The notes: generated by a model not told the origin, from the letters alone. A DNA stretch of 64,000 bases from an uncultured Erysipelotrichaceae bacterium (GCA_902793375.1 CADBDE010000008.1:1-64000), one strand, 5' to 3'. Positions 1-8,563 are shown, counted from the first letter of the stretch. Made by a program: numbers and translations.

Positions 1-107
1 ATTTCCCCTTAAAAGGGAAAAATTATATATGGTATTATTTATGTATATAGATAATATAAGGAAATATTATTCAGTGAACCCCAGTTCGTTATGTTGTTTC
101 TGGCTTT

Positions 108-228
108 CTGGCTTTGGTCTGCTAACAACACTAACAATGTTTGGGGCGTGTTCTCTAACGGCAACTTCAACAATAACAACTATAACAACGACAACAACTT
201 CGGCGTTCGCCCAGTTATAGTTATATAA
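108..228 (+). other. DGR template-like or variable-repeat-like block
   Basis: This block is about 45 percent GC in very AT-rich surroundings and is packed with AAC/AAT codons. Bases 108-219 align to 34606-34720, the 3' end of the pilin-like gene at 33.5 kb, including the shared GVRPVI ending. There are 24 substitutions and one 3-base gap; 18 substitutions fall on an A here and 21 on an A in one of the two copies. Reading the matching frame gives an Asn-rich peptide ending FGVRPVIVI and a TAA at 226-228. That frame is closed by a TAA at 52-54 and has no pilin leader, so the block is not the end of an intact gene. It may be the template repeat of a DGR or an orphaned variable repeat. The opposite change TTC/AAC near 150 argues that it is not the exact template of that target. 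Confidence 0.6.
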
Positions 229-255
229 AAAAGCTTTTTAAAATAAAAAATATAA

Positions 256-290
256 AAAAAAGACTTTGTCAAATTGACAGGTCTTTTTTT
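256..290 (+). terminator. Intrinsic terminator after the AAC-rich block
   Basis: AAAGAC-x-TTGTCAA pairs with TTGACAGGTCTTT and is followed by a run of seven T. It would end any transcript coming from the left edge before the mraZ promoter. Confidence 0.75.
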
Positions 291-335
291 GTTTTGTTCG
301 AGTTTAATCTTTACAAATACCTATTATTGGGGTAA

Positions 336-375
336 TATAATGGTAGCAGTGGTTAAAAGTGGTGAAAAGTGGGGG
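336..375 (+). promoter_or_regulatory. mraZ promoter (-10) and triple MraZ-type operator
   Basis: A consensus TATAAT lies at 336-341. It is followed by three AGTGG repeats starting at 348, 358 and 368, exactly 10 bases apart. MraZ proteins of Mollicutes and other bacteria bind tandem repeats of this kind upstream of their own gene, so autoregulation of the mraZ-rsmH-ftsL-pbpB operon is likely. The last repeat runs into the ribosome binding site GGGGG at 371-375. No good -35 is visible at normal spacing. Confidence 0.7.
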
Positions 376-381
376 ATAATT

Positions 382-822
382 ATGTTAATGGGAGAATTTC
401 ATCATAACATTGATAATAAAGGTAGACTAACACTTCCAGCGAAATTTAGGGAAGAACTTGGCGAGAATTTCATTATTACTCGTGGGCTTGAAGGATGTCT
501 ATTTGTTTATCGTATGGATGAATGGGAAACGATTACCAAAAAATTAAGTAAATTACCTTTCACTAAAGAAAACGCTCGTAGTTTTATGAGATTTTTCTAT
601 TCAGGCGCTACTGCAGCAGAATTTGACAAGCAAGGTCGAATTAATATTACCTCTCCATTGATTTCCCACGCCGATTTAAAAAAGGAATGCGTTATAATCG
701 GCGTAGGGGATCGACTTGAAATTTGGTCAGAAGAGAGATGGAATAATTTTTACGACACTAATAAAGATAACTTGTCAGATATTGCGGAAACACTCTTTGA
801 TTCGAGTATTGGTGAAGAATAA
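382..822 (+). CDS. mraZ: Transcriptional regulator MraZ
   Basis: A 146-residue protein, close to the usual 143. MraZ is a ring-forming DNA-binding repressor/activator of the division and cell wall cluster. Two SpoVT/AbrB-like halves are visible, starting GEFHHNIDNKGRLTLPAKFR and, in the second half, AEFDKQGRINITSPL; each carries the DxKGR or DxQGR element of the family. The start at 382 is chosen because GGGGG lies six bases upstream; an in-frame upstream extension to 274 lacks a ribosome site. It is the first gene of the operon and overlaps rsmH by one base (TAATG). Confidence 0.95.
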   Translation: MLMGEFHHNIDNKGRLTLPAKFREELGENFIITRGLEGCLFVYRMDEWETITKKLSKLPFTKENARSFMRFFYSGATAAEFDKQGRINITSPLISHADLKKECVIIGVGDRLEIWSEERWNNFYDTNKDNLSDIAETLFDSSIGEE

Positions 823-1745
823 TGCATATAAGTGTTTTGTTAAATGAATCAATAGATGGTTTAAATTTAAAAGAAGACGGTATCTATTTGGACTGCACAT
901 TAGGATATGCAGGGCATTCCAGTGAAATATTAAAAAGAATAAAAAAAGGGTATTTATTCGCCATCGATCAAGATAAAGATGCAATTAAAGCAAGTGAAGA
1001 AAAATTAAAAAAAATTGGAAATAACTTCACAATAATTAAGAGCAACTTTAGATACTTAAAAGATGAATTACAAAAAAGAAATGTTAATTTTGTAGACGGT
1101 ATATTATTTGATCTAGGAGTATCATCAGTACAACTTGATGAGACTGATAGGGGTTTCAGTTATCATAATGATGCTAAACTTGATATGAGAATGGATCAAG
1201 ATGCGATAGTTTCTGCGTATGATGTAGTAAATAACTATGAAGAAACAAAACTAAAGGAAATACTATATAAATATGGAGAAGAAAAATATGCACCTGTAAT
1301 AGCAAGAAATATTGTTAAATATAGGCAAGAAAAAAAGATAGAAACAACTCTTGAACTTGCAGATATTATTTCAAAATCATATCCAATGAAAGCAAAGAAA
1401 GAACATCATCCAGCAAGAAAAACATTTCAAGCAATTAGAATTGAAGTAAATCATGAATTAGATATTTTGGAAGACTCCTTAAAAGATGCATTATCAATTC
1501 TAAATGTTGGAGGAAGAATTTGTGTAATTACTTTCCATTCATTAGAGGATAGGATAGTTAAGAATGTATTTAAAGAATATACTGAAATAGATCCTAGAGT
1601 AAAAGGATTACCTAATATACCAGATGAATATTTACCAGATTATAGATTAATAAATAAGAGTGTAATAATTCCAAAAGATGAAGAATTAAATAAAAATAAT
1701 AGATCGCGTTCAGCTAAATTAAGAATTATTGAAAGAATAAAGTAA
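822..1745 (+). CDS. rsmH: 16S rRNA (cytosine1402-N4)-methyltransferase
   Basis: A 307-residue SAM-dependent methyltransferase that modifies C1402 in the P site of 16S rRNA. The SAM motif appears as LDCTLGYAGHS near residues 22-32, followed by the family's LFDLGVSSVQLD and RGFSY segments and the C-terminal ITFHSLEDRIVK block. The ATG overlaps the mraZ stop, indicating translational coupling. Family assignment is secure. Confidence 0.97.
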   Translation: MHISVLLNESIDGLNLKEDGIYLDCTLGYAGHSSEILKRIKKGYLFAIDQDKDAIKASEEKLKKIGNNFTIIKSNFRYLKDELQKRNVNFVDGILFDLGVSSVQLDETDRGFSYHNDAKLDMRMDQDAIVSAYDVVNNYEETKLKEILYKYGEEKYAPVIARNIVKYRQEKKIETTLELADIISKSYPMKAKKEHHPARKTFQAIRIEVNHELDILEDSLKDALSILNVGGRICVITFHSLEDRIVKNVFKEYTEIDPRVKGLPNIPDEYLPDYRLINKSVIIPKDEELNKNNRSRSAKLRIIERIK

Positions 1746-1759
1746 AGGAGATAGTTAAC

Positions 1760-2056
1760 ATGAAAAAGAAAACTATTAAAAGAGTTAAAAAACTTGGTAG
1801 AATTGAAAGAACTTTTTATGGTATTGTTGTATTATTAGTAGTATCTTTCCCATTTACAATAGTTTTCTTACAAGCTACTTTATCAAGAATAAATGTACAA
1901 GTTGAACAAGTAAAAAAAGAAATTAAAACTCAAGAAAAGAAAAATCAGTCATTATCAATGAAAATCAATGAACTTGCTTCTCTTGATAAGATTATTGAAG
2001 TTGCACGAGACCAAGGATTGAGTTATAATAATAATAATATAAAATCAATTGATTAA
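1760..2056 (+). CDS. ftsL: Cell division protein FtsL
   Basis: A 98-residue bitopic membrane protein with a basic N-terminus, one transmembrane helix around residues 21-40 and a heptad-like coiled coil after it. Order and size (between rsmH and the division PBP) identify it as FtsL, the divisome partner of FtsB/DivIC. Sequence conservation in this family is low, so the call rests mainly on position. The ribosome site is GGAG, 14 bases after the rsmH stop. Confidence 0.85.
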   Translation: MKKKTIKRVKKLGRIERTFYGIVVLLVVSFPFTIVFLQATLSRINVQVEQVKKEIKTQEKKNQSLSMKINELASLDKIIEVARDQGLSYNNNNIKSID

Positions 2057-2074
2057 ACTAAGGTGTGATTATAA

Positions 2075-4231
2075 ATGAAAAGTAAAAAGAGCGAATTAAA
2101 AAATATAAGATTTAGTAGATTATATCTTTTAATCGGTCTTTTTGTTTTTGGTTTAATATTTTATAGAATATATCAATTATCTACAAGTAAAACAATTGAT
2201 AATGTTAATCTTCAAGAGTTTGCTAGTAGAAGAACAACAAAGAAAGAAACTCTTTATTCAAAAAGAGGATCTATTCTTGATGTAAATGGTGATATTTTAG
2301 CAGAAAATGTATCATCATACACGTTAACTGCAACTCTTACTAATAAATGGACTAAAGATGAAAATAAACCTCAATATGTTGTAGATAAAGAAAAAACAGC
2401 TGAAGAGTTATCAGTCGTTTTAGGAGTCGAGAAAGAACAGTTATTATCATATCTAAATAAAAACTCTGATGTTGTTTATTTAGGCCCAAAAACAAGAGAT
2501 TTAACTGAATTAAAAAAAGATGAAATTTTGGCATTAAATTTACCTGGAATAAACTTTATAGAAACACAAAAAAGATATTATCCATATGGTAAATTTGCAT
2601 CATATGTTTTAGGATATGCAAGAAAAAAAGAAGTTGAAGATGAAACTGGTGCAATTAGTGAAGAAATTGTAGGAGAAATGGGAATAGAGTCTTATTATAA
2701 TGATGAACTTACTGGTACAAATGGATCAAGTGAATATCAAAAAGATAGAAAAGGTTATAAAATACCTGGAACAAAAGAAGTAACTATAGATGCTATTGAT
2801 GGAAATGATATCTATTTAACAATAAATAGTAGTGTTCAATTATTTGTGGAAGACGCAATGGAAAAACTTAATAATGCTTGTTCTCCAACTTTTATAAGTG
2901 TTATGTTAGCAGATGCCAAAACTGGAGCAGTGTTAGCAAGTGGAACTAGACCATCATTTGATCCTAATATTAAGGATATATCATCATACTTAAATCTTAA
3001 TACTTCAATGCCATATGAACCTGGTTCTACAATGAAAATATATTCGTATATGGCAGCAATGGAAAATGAAGTATATAATGGCGATGAAACATATAAATCA
3101 GGTGTATTTGTAGCAAAAGATGGAACTGAAATTGGTGACTGGAAAAGACAAGGATGGGGGTACATTACTTATGATCAAGGTTTTGCTTTATCAAGTAATG
3201 TTGCTGTTATGAATATCATAGATAAATATTTATCTGCAGATGCTTTAAAAGCATACTATAATAAACTTGGTTTTGGCTCAAAAACAGGAATCGAGCTACC
3301 TAACGAATCAAGTGGTAAAATATCTTTTAAATATCAAACAGAGATATTAAATGCTGGATTTGGTCAAGGTATTACAACTACACCAATTCAAAATATTAAA
3401 GCTCTTACTGCAATATCAAATGATGGTATGTTACTTCAACCATATATAATTGATAAAATAGTAGATCATGATACTGGAGAAATAATATATAAAAGTGAAA
3501 AAAAAGAAATAGAGCGTGTTGCTAGTTTAAAAACTGTAACTAAAATAAAAGAATTAATGAGAAGTGTGGTAACTGGAACTTCAGCAACTTCTACTGGATA
3601 TTATTATAATATGCCTGGATATGATTTTATTGCTAAAACAGGAACAGCTCAGGTTGTTAATGATAACGGGAAGGGATATTCAGATACATTTGTTATAAGA
3701 GGTCTTGCTGGGATGTTCCCAGGAGAAAATCCTCAAGTAATTATTTATATGGCAGTAAAAAGTGAATGGTGTTCTACAAAAGATATTGGAGAAATGGTAA
3801 GAAGTATTATTAAAAATACTAGTAAGTATTTAGAAATCTATGATGAGACTAAGGCATCTACTACAAAGTTAGATGACTATGTACTTGATTCTTATATAAA
3901 TAAAAACGTAGAAAGTGTAACATCTATTCTAAATACAAATCAAATAAATGTAGTAGTACTAGGAAGTGGAGACAAAATAGTAGCACAATATCCACTAGCT
4001 AATACAACAATAAATAAAATTGATAAAGTATTCTTACTTACTAATAGTAGTGAGATTAAAATGCCTAATTTAGTTGGTTATAGTACTAGAGACTTACAAT
4101 CATTTATAAATATCGTTAAAATACCTTATTCTAAAGAAGGAATAGGATATGTTATAAGTCAAAGTATACCACCGGAAACAGTATTAGATGAAAACAGTAA
4201 TCTGGAAGTTAATTTAGAAGCAAAATATTGA
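2075..4231 (+). CDS. pbpB: Septal penicillin-binding protein 2B (transpeptidase) with PASTA domain
   Basis: A 718-residue class B PBP that crosslinks septal peptidoglycan outside the membrane. It has an N-terminal transmembrane helix (about 14-34), a PBP dimerisation region (KRGSILDVNGDILAEN), and the transpeptidase signatures STMK at 318-321 with the nucleophile Ser318, SSN at 373-375 and KTG at 521-523. A PASTA-like module closes the protein (PNLVGYSTRDL and onward). It is last in the mraZ operon and is followed by a bidirectional terminator. The usual mraY, murD and ftsW neighbours are absent here. Confidence 0.95.
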   Translation: MKSKKSELKNIRFSRLYLLIGLFVFGLIFYRIYQLSTSKTIDNVNLQEFASRRTTKKETLYSKRGSILDVNGDILAENVSSYTLTATLTNKWTKDENKPQYVVDKEKTAEELSVVLGVEKEQLLSYLNKNSDVVYLGPKTRDLTELKKDEILALNLPGINFIETQKRYYPYGKFASYVLGYARKKEVEDETGAISEEIVGEMGIESYYNDELTGTNGSSEYQKDRKGYKIPGTKEVTIDAIDGNDIYLTINSSVQLFVEDAMEKLNNACSPTFISVMLADAKTGAVLASGTRPSFDPNIKDISSYLNLNTSMPYEPGSTMKIYSYMAAMENEVYNGDETYKSGVFVAKDGTEIGDWKRQGWGYITYDQGFALSSNVAVMNIIDKYLSADALKAYYNKLGFGSKTGIELPNESSGKISFKYQTEILNAGFGQGITTTPIQNIKALTAISNDGMLLQPYIIDKIVDHDTGEIIYKSEKKEIERVASLKTVTKIKELMRSVVTGTSATSTGYYYNMPGYDFIAKTGTAQVVNDNGKGYSDTFVIRGLAGMFPGENPQVIIYMAVKSEWCSTKDIGEMVRSIIKNTSKYLEIYDETKASTTKLDDYVLDSYINKNVESVTSILNTNQINVVVLGSGDKIVAQYPLANTTINKIDKVFLLTNSSEIKMPNLVGYSTRDLQSFINIVKIPYSKEGIGYVISQSIPPETVLDENSNLEVNLEAKY

Positions 4232-4243
4232 TGATTATAATAA

Positions 4244-4276
4244 AAAAGCAGGAATAATAATTATTCCTGTTTTATA
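4244..4276. terminator. Bidirectional terminator between pbpB and def
   Basis: A perfect eight-pair stem AGGAATAA/TTATTCCT (4250-4268) is flanked by an A-run on the left and a T-rich tract on the right, so it can serve both convergent genes. Confidence 0.75.
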
Positions 4277-4820
4277 TTGATCTATAAGTATCTTTTCCTT
4301 TAAATGGATTCTTTGGATCTATTCTATCTATAAATAAAATTCCATTTAAATGATCTATTTCATGTTGGAAGACAATTGCAAGTTCTTCTCTTGCTCTAAT
4401 TGATATTTTATTACCATCTATATCATATCCTTCAACTGTTACTCTAGCACTTCTTGGTACAATTCCAATTGTTTCTCTATTGATACTTAAGCATCCTTCA
4501 CCATCTTCTACATATATTTTTTCTTTAGATTCACTAACTATTTTTGGATTTACTACAACATATGTATCAAAGTGACCTTCACTTGATTCATGAACTATAG
4601 TAATATATCTTTTTAATACTCCAATTTGTACAGCACTCATTCCCATTCCTGGTCTTAAAGAGTATTTAGCTGCTATTTCATCAATTTGACTATCATGTAA
4701 ATATTCAACCATTAATTTAATATTTTCTTTATCTTTTTCGTCCATTGGAAAAGTAACTTCTTTACTTTTTTGCCTTAATATTTTATTTTTTTCATCAATG
4801 ATATCTTTTGTTAATAGCAT
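4272..4820 (-). CDS. def: Peptide deformylase
   Basis: A 182-residue metal-dependent deformylase removing the N-terminal formyl group from nascent proteins. All three family motifs are present: GMGMSAVQIG (58-67, variant of GxGxAAxQ), EGCLS (108-112, metal Cys) and HEIDH (153-157, metal His pair and catalytic Glu). The start is placed at the ATG at 4820 because AGAGGTG lies about six bases upstream; a GTG nine bases further out lacks one. The gene faces pbpB and is preceded by a striking inverted repeat covering its ribosome site. Confidence 0.95.
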   Translation of the reverse strand: MLLTKDIIDEKNKILRQKSKEVTFPMDEKDKENIKLMVEYLHDSQIDEIAAKYSLRPGMGMSAVQIGVLKRYITIVHESSEGHFDTYVVVNPKIVSESKEKIYVEDGEGCLSINRETIGIVPRSARVTVEGYDIDGNKISIRAREELAIVFQHEIDHLNGILFIDRIDPKNPFKGKDTYRSI

Positions 4821-4850
4821 ATAATACACCTCTATCTGGGTGTATTATAT
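4819..4850 (-). promoter_or_regulatory. Perfect 12-bp inverted repeat over the def -10 and ribosome site
   Basis: The arms 4819-4830 and 4839-4850 are exact reverse complements separated by eight bases. On the minus strand the upstream arm contains TATAAT and the downstream arm contains the AGGTG ribosome site and the first two bases of the def start codon. It could be an operator palindrome or an RNA hairpin masking translation initiation. Function is inferred. Confidence 0.55.
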
Positions 4851-4879
4851 CATAAAATGCTTATTATTAAAAGATTTTT

Positions 4880-5026
4880 TTATCTTCCGTTTCTAGATCC
4901 AATTACGATAACTAATAGAATAAATAATACTAAAACTATTGCATAGTTATTACTGCCATAGTTTCCACAATACATTGGATATGGTCCGTAGTTATTGCAA
5001 CAACTTCCACCACCATAATAGTACAT
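4880..5026 (-). CDS. Small YjcZ-like Gly/Tyr/Cys-rich membrane protein
   Basis: A 48-residue protein missed by usual length cut-offs. It begins MYYYGGGSCCNNYGPYPMYC and ends in a single hydrophobic helix (about residues 29-42, AIVLVLFILLVIVI) with a short basic tail. This layout matches the YjcZ family of tiny Firmicute membrane proteins (Gly-rich head, C-terminal helix). The start at 5026 has GGAGG seven bases upstream. It lies between def and recD2 on the opposite strand to recD2. Function unknown. Confidence 0.7.
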   Translation of the reverse strand: MYYYGGGSCCNNYGPYPMYCGNYGSNNYAIVLVLFILLVIVIGSRNGR

Positions 5027-5110
5027 AATCATACCTCCGTTTCTACTATAGTGTATTAATTTTTAATCAATTTGCTACTACATTAGTCTATGGGGATTTT
5101 TTATTATTTG

Positions 5111-5119
5111 TGTTATAAT
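5111..5119 (+). promoter_or_regulatory. Extended -10 promoter of recD2
   Basis: TGTTATAAT is a perfect TGnTATAAT element about 19 bases upstream of the recD2 start. Confidence 0.6.
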
Positions 5120-5137
5120 ATTAATTACGAGGTATTT

Positions 5138-7315
5138 ATGGAAGAATATATTATTGGTAATATTAGAAAAATAATATATAAAAATGAAAATGGTTATGTA
5201 GTTGGTCTAATTAAAGTTAAAAGTGCCACTACTTCTTTTGAGTGCCTTAATAACGATACAATATCATTTACAGGATATTTTCATGAATTAGATATTGATG
5301 ATAATTATAAAATGTTTGGAAAAATAGTTAATCATCCAAAGTATGGTGAACAATTTAATGTTGAATCTTATGAAAAAGTAATACCAGAAGAAAAAGATTC
5401 TATTGTTGAATTCTTATCTGGTGGTACTTTTAAAGGAATTGGTGAGAAAACTGCTATTAAAATAGTTAATATTTTAGGAGAAGATGCTATTAAAATGATT
5501 TTAGAAAATCCATCTAATTTAATGCTTATTCCAGGAATTGGAAGAAAACAAATAGATACCATATATAATGGACTTATTGAATACTCTAATAGTTATGATA
5601 TTATTCTAAAATTAAATGATTTAGGTTTTGTTTCTAAAGATTCTATGAGAATATATAATAAATATAAAACTAATACATTAAATGTAATTGATGAAAATCT
5701 TTATAGATTAATAGAAGATATAAATGATTTTTCTTTCAAAAAGATTGATTCTATCGCTCTTAAACAAAATTATGAAAGAAATGATAAAAGAAGAATTTGT
5801 TCTGCTATCATAAATACTATGGAAGAATTATGTAATACTATAGGTCATTGTTATTTACATATAGAAATGATTTATAAATATACAATTATGACTTTAGGTA
5901 ACAATATTGAACAAGAATTATTTATTGAATGTTTAAATTCTTTAATTCTTGATATTAAAGTTATTAAATTAGAAGAAAAATATTATTTAAGGAATATGTG
6001 GGATGCAGAAGAAAATATAGTAAATAGAATTACAAGTTTAAACAATAAAAAAGATAATAGAATTAATAATTTAGATGGTTATATTGAAGAATTAGAAAAG
6101 TCAAAATTAATTACTTATAATGATGATCAAAAAAAGGCAATTAAAGAAGCTATAAAGAAGAATTTTTTAATTATTACTGGAGGTCCTGGAACAGGAAAGA
6201 CTACTATTGTTTCTTCTATAATTGATATATATAAAAAAGTAAATAAGCTATCATATGATGATTTAATAAAAGATTTAGTAGTACTTGCACCAACTGGAAG
6301 AGCAAGTAAAAGACTTTCAGAGAAAAATTTATTTCCTGCTTCAACAATTCATAGTTTTCTTAAATGGAATAAAGAATCTAATAAATTTGCTATAAATGAA
6401 TATAATAAAAGTGATGCTAAAATGGTTATTATTGATGAGGCTAGTATGATTGATGTACCACTTTTTCATAGTTTACTCAAAGGTCTTAGATTAGATACTA
6501 AAATAGTAATGGTGGGAGATTATGACCAACTACCTAGTGTTGGACCAGGACAGTTATTAAAAGATTTAATTGAATCAGAATTATTAAGTGTAATTTCTTT
6601 AAAAGAGTTATATAGACAAAGTTTAGATTCAAGTATTATTACTCTTGCATATGATATTAATAATGGAAAAATAAATGAAAGTATTTTAAATGTTAATTAT
6701 GATTTAGATTATATTAAAACCAATAATATAGTAAGTAAACTAAAAGAAATAACAGAATGTTATAAAGATGAATCATATAATGATTTTCAAGTATTAGTTC
6801 CTATGTATAAAGGAATAAATGGTATTGATAATTTGAATAAAAAACTTCAAGATATTTTAAATCCTAAATCAAAGAATAAGAAAGAACTTTTAGTAGGTGA
6901 TGTAGTATATAGAGAATGTGATAAAATTCTACAACTTGTAAATATGCCTGATGAAAGAATATATAATGGTGATATAGGAATAATTTCTAGAATTGAAAAC
7001 AAAGATATAGTAGTAGATTTTGATACTAATGAAGTAAGGTTTACTCCAGCAAATTTTAATAAATTTAAACATGGGTATGCCATTAGTATTCATAAAAGTC
7101 AAGGATCAGAATTTGATACAGTTGTTCTTCCGATAACAACTTTGTATAATAAGATGCTTTATAGAAAGCTTTATTATACTGCTGTCACAAGAAGTAAAAA
7201 GAAACTTATACTAATTGGAGACATTAACGCTTTAAAACAAGCTTCACTAAATAATAATCAAGATATTAGAATGACAACTATAAAAGATAAAATAATAAAA
7301 AAATATAGTATATAA
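5138..7315 (+). CDS. recD2: RecD2-type ATP-dependent DNA helicase
   Basis: A 725-residue superfamily 1B helicase of the RecD2/YrrC type, a 5'-3' DNA helicase working without RecBC. After an N-terminal OB-like region come helix-hairpin-helix segments (FKGIGEKTAIKIVNILG and LIPGIGRKQ). The helicase core has Walker A GGPGTGKT at 348-355, APTGRASKRL, Walker B VIIDEASMID, GDYDQLPSVGPG, and the C-terminal UvrD-like motif HKSQGSEFDTVVLP. The ATG at 5138 has ACGAGGT upstream; a longer in-frame start at 5090 overlaps the promoter. Confidence 0.93.
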   Translation: MEEYIIGNIRKIIYKNENGYVVGLIKVKSATTSFECLNNDTISFTGYFHELDIDDNYKMFGKIVNHPKYGEQFNVESYEKVIPEEKDSIVEFLSGGTFKGIGEKTAIKIVNILGEDAIKMILENPSNLMLIPGIGRKQIDTIYNGLIEYSNSYDIILKLNDLGFVSKDSMRIYNKYKTNTLNVIDENLYRLIEDINDFSFKKIDSIALKQNYERNDKRRICSAIINTMEELCNTIGHCYLHIEMIYKYTIMTLGNNIEQELFIECLNSLILDIKVIKLEEKYYLRNMWDAEENIVNRITSLNNKKDNRINNLDGYIEELEKSKLITYNDDQKKAIKEAIKKNFLIITGGPGTGKTTIVSSIIDIYKKVNKLSYDDLIKDLVVLAPTGRASKRLSEKNLFPASTIHSFLKWNKESNKFAINEYNKSDAKMVIIDEASMIDVPLFHSLLKGLRLDTKIVMVGDYDQLPSVGPGQLLKDLIESELLSVISLKELYRQSLDSSIITLAYDINNGKINESILNVNYDLDYIKTNNIVSKLKEITECYKDESYNDFQVLVPMYKGINGIDNLNKKLQDILNPKSKNKKELLVGDVVYRECDKILQLVNMPDERIYNGDIGIISRIENKDIVVDFDTNEVRFTPANFNKFKHGYAISIHKSQGSEFDTVVLPITTLYNKMLYRKLYYTAVTRSKKKLILIGDINALKQASLNNNQDIRMTTIKDKIIKKYSI

Positions 7316-7379
7316 TTTTATGTATAGGTAATAATATAAATGTACTGGTACAATATCATATTTTATAGAGGTGATACTT

Positions 7380-7538
7380 TTGTCTTTTATGTGGAAAGTT
7401 CTAGCAGTTGTAGGACTTACTGGAGGAGCATTATTAATATGTAAAATGAGTAAGCCTGAATGTGTTCAAGATATGAAAGAATCTCTTGATAACATGACAA
7501 AAAGTGCTAGTAATAAAGTAAAAAATATGATGAATTAG
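7380..7538 (+). CDS. Small single-helix membrane protein
   Basis: A 52-residue protein starting with TTG, preceded at six bases by AGAGGTG; the next ATG (7389) is too far from that site. A hydrophobic helix occupies about residues 5-22 and is followed by a basic, helical, Met/Asn/Lys-rich tail, a layout reminiscent of YtxH-like small envelope proteins. No cysteine pair or enzyme motif. It has its own terminator. Function unknown. Confidence 0.65.
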   Translation: MSFMWKVLAVVGLTGGALLICKMSKPECVQDMKESLDNMTKSASNKVKNMMN

Positions 7539-7563
7539 TCAAGTTTAAAAACTTGACTTTTTT
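7537..7563 (+). terminator. Intrinsic terminator
   Basis: AGTCAAGT/ACTTGACT stem overlapping the stop codon of the 52-residue gene, followed by a T-run. Confidence 0.85.
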
Positions 7564-7616
7564 AATTGATTATTATTTAAAAATAAACTATAATTTATAT
7601 AGGTAGGAGAATAGAT

Positions 7617-8342
7617 ATGGAAGAAAAGGGTGGAATATTACATATATTATTTATATTTGTAGGTATTGCTTTATTAGGACTAGGTTTATTCTATTATTTT
7701 ACTGATGATAAAATAGAATTAAAAGAAGAAAAAAATCCATTTGAGAACGAAGAAAAAGAAAAAGATAATAAAGATTTAATAAATCAAATAAGTATATTAA
7801 ATAATATTGAAACTGAAATTACTTTAAAAAATGGTAAAAAAGTAAAAATACAATATTATTTAAGTAATGAAAGCAATACAGGAAAATTCTTATATGATGG
7901 TAAAAAAGCTTTTGAGACAGAAAGTGATAGAGAAGAATGTGATTTATTCTATATATATAATAATTCAATTATAAGTTTTTGCTTTTTAGGTTCTAGAACT
8001 AATGGACATTTATATGTTATTAATGATGAAGGAATTTCTAAAAGAGTTAAAGAGTTTAAATATGGAGATTATAATATGATTCCTGAAGGAATAACTTCAA
8101 AAGATAATAAATTAATAGTTAATGGTATAAGATTATTAAATAAAACAAATCTTGATGTAGATGACAACAATGTTGATTTATGTAATGAAGAAGACATAAA
8201 AGAGAATAATATTTCATATGATTCCCCTATAAAAGCTGAATTTGAGTTTTCTTTAAATGATGATAAATATGAATTCATATTTAGTAAAGTAACTAAAACA
8301 ATTAAAGAATATATTGAAGAAAAATGTAAAACAGTTGAATAA
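7617..8342 (+). CDS. Membrane-anchored protein of unknown function
   Basis: A 241-residue protein with a short cytoplasmic end, one transmembrane helix (about residues 8-28), a highly charged Glu/Lys linker (35-55) and an extracellular region of about 185 residues with several cysteines. I recognise no family motif. The start has GTAGGAG upstream. It sits just before the T-box leader and appears monocistronic. Confidence 0.75.
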   Translation: MEEKGGILHILFIFVGIALLGLGLFYYFTDDKIELKEEKNPFENEEKEKDNKDLINQISILNNIETEITLKNGKKVKIQYYLSNESNTGKFLYDGKKAFETESDREECDLFYIYNNSIISFCFLGSRTNGHLYVINDEGISKRVKEFKYGDYNMIPEGITSKDNKLIVNGIRLLNKTNLDVDDNNVDLCNEEDIKENNISYDSPIKAEFEFSLNDDKYEFIFSKVTKTIKEYIEEKCKTVE

Positions 8343-8393
8343 TAATAAAATATTTGTTAAAATATATGCGAATTGAATATTTAAAGATGTTGA

Positions 8394-8563
8394 TTAAAGA
8401 TGAGTACTATTATGAAATTTATAGAGAGACTTATTATGGTGGAATTAAGTCAGTGGATTACTAGGAAAGCTACTTTATGAATCTTTCGGCAAAACCGTTA
8501 TGTTAATTAAGACCAAAGTAGGATGGTACCGTGATTATTCACTCCTATAAATTGGTCTTTTAT
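8394..8563 (+). promoter_or_regulatory. T-box riboswitch, probably alanine (GCU specifier)
   Basis: A tRNA-sensing leader. The base of stem I pairs AAAGAT (8396-8401) with ATCTTT (8481-8486). The AGAGAG and GGTGG elements follow on the 5' side. On the 3' side GCT at 8469-8471 followed by A fits a specifier for Ala. The antiterminator T-box GGATGGTACCG lies at 8521-8531. The competing terminator pairs AAGACCAA (8509-8516) with TTGGTCTT (8552-8559) before a T-rich tract. The leader precedes cmk and then alaS, so uncharged tRNA-Ala would raise expression of both. Confidence 0.85.

Noticed and set aside
29-220. A 63-codon open frame over the left-edge block
   Set aside because: It reads the AAC repeats as Thr-rich sequence, out of frame with the GVRPVI frame shared by the variable regions; it is a shadow of the repeat.
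2075-4231. Mollicute genetic code (TGA as Trp)
   Set aside because: pbpB and other genes stop at TGA at the expected length, and tryptophans are encoded by TGG.
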